Shown here: positions 60,784 through 64,000 of the stretch, one piece after another | How positions within the stretch are numbered: the first letter of the stretch is position 1 | Layout of the letters: every line of letters begins with the position of its first letter | Origin: Bin75 sp963692935 | Lineage (GTDB): Bacteria > Nitrospirota > Nitrospiria > Nitrospirales > UBA8639 | Assembly: GCA_963692935.1 (NCBI GenBank) | Contig: OY843588.1 | Span: 186,001-250,000 of the forward strand | Direction of reading: 5' to 3' | DNA length: 64,000 bases | The notes under the pieces: generated by a model | What the model was told of the DNA's origin: nothing | What the model saw: only the letters and a program-made list of their open reading frames with translations | Databases searched by the model: none | Made by a program: the position numbers and the translations under genes

Positions 60784-62205
60784 ATGGGTAATGTTGTAGT
60801 GGTTGGGTCCCAGTGGGGGGACGAAGGCAAAGGGAAAATTGTGGATATTCTGGCCCGGGAGGCGGATGTCATCGTGCGCTTTCAGGGTGGATCCAATGCC
60901 GGCCATACGGTTGTGACGCCACGCGGCACGTTCGTGTTCCATTTACTGCCATCCGGCATTTTATCCAGGGGCAAACAATGCGTGTTGGGAAGCGGGGTGG
61001 TCATTGATCCAGGGGCGTTGATTGGAGAACTGGATCAGTTGGCCGCCCGGGGAACGAAGGTGGGGCGCAATTTTGCGATCAGTCAGCGCGCGCATCTCAT
61101 CATGCCGTATCATAAGGCCATTGACAAAGCCGCGGAGAAAGCGAAAGGCGCCCGTCGTATTGGGACGACGGGGAAAGGGATCGGTCCGGCCTATGTGGAT
61201 AAAATGGCGCGCATTGGCATTCGCGTTGGCGATCTGCTCAACCCTGAAGGGTTTCGAGAAAAAGTCGAGAGCAATTTAGTTGAAATCAACGGTTTTCTTC
61301 GGCATGTCCATGGGACTCGGGGGTTTACGGCCGATCGTATTTGCGAAGAATACCTTGGGTATGCCCAACGCCTCTCTGCGTATGTGACCGATGATTCGTT
61401 ACTCATCCACAAGGCCATGGAAAATGGACGCCGCGTACTGTTTGAAGGGGCGCAGGGCACACACCTTGACGTGGATCTTGGAACGTATCCCTTTGTGACA
61501 TCATCCAATGCGTGTGCCGGTGGTGCCTGTACCGGGGGCGTGGGGCCGACGAAAATTGATGCGGTGTTGGGCGTGACCAAAGCCTATACCACGCGTGTCG
61601 GAAGCGGGCCGTTTCCCACGGAGCTGTCCGATGACGTGGGGAGTGGCCTGCAGGCGCGTGGACAGGAAATGGGGGCCACGACGGGCCGAGCACGTCGGTG
61701 CGGATGGTTGGATGCGATGGTATTGCGCTACGCGGTTCGGGTGAATGGTTGCACCTCGTTGGCGGTGACCAAACTGGATGTCCTGGACGGGGTGCCGGAA
61801 CTCAAAATTGCGGTGGGGTATCGCTATCAAGGCAAACTCTATCGCGAGATGCCCGTGGATTTACATGTCCTGGAGAATTGTGAGCCTGTGTATGAATCAC
61901 TCCCTGGTTGGTCCGGGACGACCACAGGGGCGACCACCTACAAAGCCTTGCCGGCTGAAGCCAAATGGTATCTCCGGCGCATTGAAACGCTGACGGCCTG
62001 TCCCGTTTCCATCGTGTCCACGGGTTCGCATCGGGAACATACGATCATGCTGAACAATCCCATGACGCATACCCGCTCCCGGAGCACACGCTCCAAAATC
62101 AGCGCGCCCAACGCCGTTACCTCACGCCATCGCCTTACCCGCGGGGAGGCTTCGCGTTTGACAACCATCAGACCGGTTGTTAGCGTCGCAACGACGGCGG
62201 AGTAA
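60784..62205 (+). CDS. purA: Adenylosuccinate synthetase
   Basis: PurA joins IMP and aspartate using GTP in AMP synthesis. The 473-residue product starts VVVVGSQWGDEGKGKIVD and has the GRRIGTTGKGIGP-type region, FEGAQGTHLDVDLGTYPFVTSSN, and KLDVLDGV. The usual family end is near residue 427. Here about 45 extra residues follow (basic, Ser/Thr/Arg-rich), unlike typical PurA. This may be a read-through into former intergenic DNA, or a frameshift near the end. The start is an ATG with AAGGAT upstream. Confidence 0.94.
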   Translation: MGNVVVVGSQWGDEGKGKIVDILAREADVIVRFQGGSNAGHTVVTPRGTFVFHLLPSGILSRGKQCVLGSGVVIDPGALIGELDQLAARGTKVGRNFAISQRAHLIMPYHKAIDKAAEKAKGARRIGTTGKGIGPAYVDKMARIGIRVGDLLNPEGFREKVESNLVEINGFLRHVHGTRGFTADRICEEYLGYAQRLSAYVTDDSLLIHKAMENGRRVLFEGAQGTHLDVDLGTYPFVTSSNACAGGACTGGVGPTKIDAVLGVTKAYTTRVGSGPFPTELSDDVGSGLQARGQEMGATTGRARRCGWLDAMVLRYAVRVNGCTSLAVTKLDVLDGVPELKIAVGYRYQGKLYREMPVDLHVLENCEPVYESLPGWSGTTTGATTYKALPAEAKWYLRRIETLTACPVSIVSTGSHREHTIMLNNPMTHTRSRSTRSKISAPNAVTSRHRLTRGEASRLTTIRPVVSVATTAE

Positions 62206-62254
62206 CCCATGGCAGATTATTGATCCATGCTATGAGAAGCAAGGAGTGTCCGCC

Positions 62255-62557
62255 ATGCAGGAAAAGACTAAGCTCAACACAGTTGACAGGATATTGTTGC
62301 TTGCCTTGGCGTTTGGGGTTTATGCGGTCTTGGGAACCTTGTGGTTGCAACCGACTCTGACCCTTGCACATGACGACGGTCATACCCATTACCACCAGTA
62401 TGCAGAAGAAGGGCACGGCCATTACGATGCAGAAGAAGGGCACAGCCATGCTGTGAATGATATTGACAGGTTAAGATATGCGATAGAGTCTGTAGTTGAA
62501 GATGTAGTTGAAGATTGCCGTGTTGTAGAAGACCCTGCAGTCAGGGTAACCTGTTGA
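62255..62557 (+). CDS. Small membrane-anchored histidine-rich protein
   Basis: This 100-residue protein is not recognised. One hydrophobic segment (about residues 13-38) anchors or exports it. A histidine- and glutamate-rich stretch follows: HDDGHTHYHQYA, then EEGHGHY and EEGHSHA, the last two being a near-exact DNA repeat of about 27 bases. The C-terminus is acidic with two cysteines. Such runs bind nickel, zinc or copper in metal-handling proteins. AGGAG lies nine bases upstream of the ATG. It is AT-richer than its neighbours. Despite the histidines it lacks His-Xaa-Ser triplets, so it is not an Hxs precursor. Confidence 0.65.
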   Translation: MQEKTKLNTVDRILLLALAFGVYAVLGTLWLQPTLTLAHDDGHTHYHQYAEEGHGHYDAEEGHSHAVNDIDRLRYAIESVVEDVVEDCRVVEDPAVRVTC

Positions 62558-62572
62558 TCAGACGAGCAAAGT

Positions 62573-62648
62573 GGGCCGCTAGCTCAGTTGGTAGAGCATC
62601 GCCCTTTTAAGGCGAGGGTCCTCGGTTCGAGCCCGAGGCGGCTCACCA
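62573..62648 (+). tRNA. tRNA-Lys (anticodon UUU)
   Basis: A complete 76-base cloverleaf with encoded CCA. The acceptor stem GGGCCGC pairs with GCGGCTC (one G-T pair). The D arm, the anticodon stem TCGCC/GGCGA with loop CTTTTAA (anticodon TTT), the variable loop and the T arm (GTTCGAG loop) are all regular. The anticodon identifies lysine. Confidence 0.97.
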
Positions 62649-62679
62649 TTCCTTGTCGGCCATTGTGTCCCTCGCAGTC

Positions 62680-62709
62680 TTGCTTTTTGGAACTGGGACT
62701 TGCTATAAG
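62680..62709 (+). promoter_or_regulatory. Probable promoter of the rimP-nusA operon
   Basis: TTGCTT (62680-62685) and TATAAG (62704-62709, five of six) are separated by 18 bases. Transcription would start near 62716, giving a leader that contains the hairpin at 62726-62741. Confidence 0.5.
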
Positions 62710-62725
62710 GCAGGTGTTCGGGGCG

Positions 62726-62749
62726 GTGGGCGGAAGCCCACTTTTTTTT
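62726..62749 (+). terminator. Perfect intrinsic terminator/attenuator in the rimP leader
   Basis: GTGGGC-GGAA-GCCCAC forms a perfect 6-bp stem capped by a GNRA tetraloop, followed by eight T. It can end transcription from the tRNA-Lys unit. Because it also lies about 10 bases into the predicted rimP-nusA transcript, it may act as an attenuator. NusA itself affects such hairpins, so feedback control is a reasonable inference. Confidence 0.75.
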
Positions 62750-62802
62750 GTTTTGCTGTTCCCCAGCAGACAGGGTGGGCTGGTGGCGTGGGGAGGAACG
62801 GG

Positions 62803-63294
62803 GTGGACACGAACAGGCTGGGGAGTCAGGTCCAGCACATCGCTGAGCCTGTTGCCAAAGCTCTCCAGCTTGAAATTGCCGATGTGGAGTGTCAGGGCAG
62901 AAGGGATGGCACGATCATTCGGGTGTTTGTCAGGAAAGAGGGAGGGGTCGGCATTCTGGATTGTGAGCGGTTTCACCATTCGCTCAGTCGGGCGCTCGAT
63001 GTCGTTGATCCCGGCTTCCGTGCCTGTCGTCTTGAGGTTTCTTCCCCAGGTCTGGATCGTCCGCTGAAACGTCGAGGGGATTATCAACAGGCCGTTGGAC
63101 AGATCATTCGGGTCAAACTCCATCAACCCGTTGACGGGAACTGGGTGTTGACGGGTCGGTTAGCCGAGGTCAACGACCAGGGTCTGACCTTGGAGGTGCG
63201 GGATCGGTCATCACGGATCCGGGCACGAACCCGGAGGGAGATGGCGTTGCCGTGGGAGGCCATCGTACAGGCCAAACGGGAGATTGACTGGTAA
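62803..63294 (+). CDS. rimP: Ribosome maturation factor RimP
   Basis: This 163-residue product is RimP, needed for 30S subunit maturation. Family blocks are AEPVAKALQLEIADVECQG near residue 12, IIRVFVRKEGGVGILDCERF, the EVSSPGLDRPLKR motif near residue 83, and a C-terminal SH3-like domain. I use the GTG at 62803, with GGGAGG about nine bases upstream. In-frame codons further upstream cross the leader hairpin and are not used. It is followed by nusA in the conserved rimP-nusA-infB order. Confidence 0.92.
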   Translation: MDTNRLGSQVQHIAEPVAKALQLEIADVECQGRRDGTIIRVFVRKEGGVGILDCERFHHSLSRALDVVDPGFRACRLEVSSPGLDRPLKRRGDYQQAVGQIIRVKLHQPVDGNWVLTGRLAEVNDQGLTLEVRDRSSRIRARTRREMALPWEAIVQAKREIDW

Positions 63295-63364
63295 TGGAGC
63301 GAGCGGTGGCAGGTGTCGCGTTGGAGACGGGCCGGTTGCGTGGAGGGCAAGAACAGGAGGGGCG

Positions 63365-64000
63365 ATGAAGCATGAATTGATGGCAGTCGTTGAACAAGTG
63401 GGGCGCGAAAAAGGCATTGCGAAAGACCGGGTGCTGGCGGCTATGGAGTCCGCGTTGCTGACGGCGGCCAAAAAACGGTACGGCGACTACAGGAATCTTC
63501 AAGTCCAGATCGATCCTGAAACCGGTGAGATTTCAGTCATGTCCCTCAAAACCATTACAGAGACGATCACCGATGACAAGTTGCAGATTTCACTGGATGA
63601 TGCGCGAAGCATGGATGCGGATGCCGAATTGGGTGATGAAATCGGGTCGCTCATTGAACTGGAAGATTTCGGAAGAATTGCTGCGCAGGCCGCCAAACAG
63701 GTGATTTGCCAGAAGGTTCGGGAGGCGTCCTGGGAGGCCATCGAGCGAGACTATTCGAAGCGTGAGAAAGAATTGGTTCATGGCGTCATCGTGGGGCAGG
63801 ATCGACGCAATTACCTGGTGGAAATTGGCAAAGCTGAAGCCGTTTTGCCTGTCCATGAGCAGATTCCACGCGAAGTCCATCACCGGGGGGATCGTATCCG
63901 AGCGTTGTTGCTTGAAGTGCGTCGCACACCCAAGGATGTGCAGGTGATTCTGTCCCGTGCGCATCCCCAGTTTGTGGTGAAACTGTTTGAGCTGGAAGTA
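63365..64000 (+). CDS. nusA: Transcription termination/antitermination factor NusA (5' part)
   Basis: This is the N-terminal 212 residues of NusA, cut by the window's right edge. It begins MKHELMAVVEQVGREKGI, then ALLTAAKKRYG, the ISLDDAR segment, and an S1 domain start (HGVIVGQDRRNYLVEIGKAEAVLP). NusA binds RNA polymerase and nascent RNA to control pausing, termination and antitermination. GGAGGGGCG precedes the ATG. It lies 70 bases after rimP. Confidence 0.96.
   Translation, partial: MKHELMAVVEQVGREKGIAKDRVLAAMESALLTAAKKRYGDYRNLQVQIDPETGEISVMSLKTITETITDDKLQISLDDARSMDADAELGDEIGSLIELEDFGRIAAQAAKQVICQKVREASWEAIERDYSKREKELVHGVIVGQDRRNYLVEIGKAEAVLPVHEQIPREVHHRGDRIRALLLEVRRTPKDVQVILSRAHPQFVVKLFELEV

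Noticed and set aside
61938..62210. Minus-strand open frame over the purA 3' end with a membrane-protein-like N-terminus
   Set aside because: It mostly overlaps conserved purA sequence antisense and lacks a ribosome-binding site.
62255..62557. Histidine-rich protein as a second Hxs precursor
   Set aside because: Its repeats are His-Gly-His and His-Ser-His in EEGHxH units, not His-Xaa-Ser triplets, and no maturase gene is adjacent.
1..64000. CRISPR arrays, rRNA genes, transposases or phage structural genes
   Set aside because: Reading through the window showed no regularly spaced repeats, rRNA sequence, transposase motifs or phage structural proteins.

Overview
The window is one continuous stretch of a bacterial chromosome, mostly moderately GC-rich and densely packed with housekeeping genes. 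Peptidoglycan is meso-diaminopimelate type (DNPR motif in MurE), so a diderm (Gram-negative-type) cell is likely. The gene order (complete dcw cluster; ispE-prs-rplY-pth-rpsF-ssb-rpsR; rpmF-plsX-fab-rnc) and the protein flavour suggest a Nitrospirota-like or similar deep-branching phylum. No rRNA or marker search could be run, so the taxonomy is a low-confidence inference.

Layout. 1-2209: 3' end of xseA, then xseB and tlyA. 2239-2559: a rhodanese on the minus strand. 2927-20601: a dcw operon driven by a consensus sigma70-type promoter (rsmH-ftsL-ftsI-murE-murF-mraY-murD-ftsW-murG-murC-murB-ddl-ftsQ-ftsA-ftsZ), with many ATGA overlaps, followed by pgeF, yggS, yggT and a beta-lactamase-fold hydrolase. 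23846-27484 (minus): a small conserved hypothetical, then a visibly AT-richer four-gene island recognised as a His-Xaa-Ser (Hxs) peptide-maturation system: secreted precursor HxsA, small protein HxsD and two radical SAM enzymes HxsB and HxsC, with its own terminator. 27826-33708: pgsA, a type II secretion/type IV pilus ATPase and inner-membrane protein separated by a run of 14 C, then ispE and prs. 33809-38982: rplY, pth (apparently starting at ATA), rpsF, ssb, rpsR, a DUF177 gene, a GtrB-like glycosyltransferase and rpmF. The DUF177/rpmF junction is duplicated on both sides of the glycosyltransferase, with reciprocal decay of the two copies. 39028-46162: plsX, fabH, a FabL-like enoyl reductase, fabD, fabG, acpP, fabF, rnc. 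46189-51313: a periplasmic peptidyl-prolyl isomerase, an overlapping zinc-cluster/beta-propeller pair (minus strand), folD, metF and panB.

51358-60672 is an inserted defence island. It holds a type III-like restriction helicase-nuclease and its partner DNA methyltransferase, separated by a NYN-domain nuclease and an FRG-TPR protein, and followed by an abortive-infection-like gene. The target-recognition part of the methyltransferase is AT-rich, as if swapped in. After a terminator-like hairpin come purA, a small histidine-rich membrane-anchored protein, tRNA-Lys(UUU), and rimP-nusA with a leader hairpin; nusA runs off the end.

The two accessory blocks most worth study are the Hxs operon and the defence island. 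The most unusual local sequence features are the reciprocal DUF177/rpmF decay, the ATA start of pth, the doubled FtsZ C-terminal peptide and the poly-C tract. No CRISPR array, insertion-sequence transposase or phage structural gene was seen.
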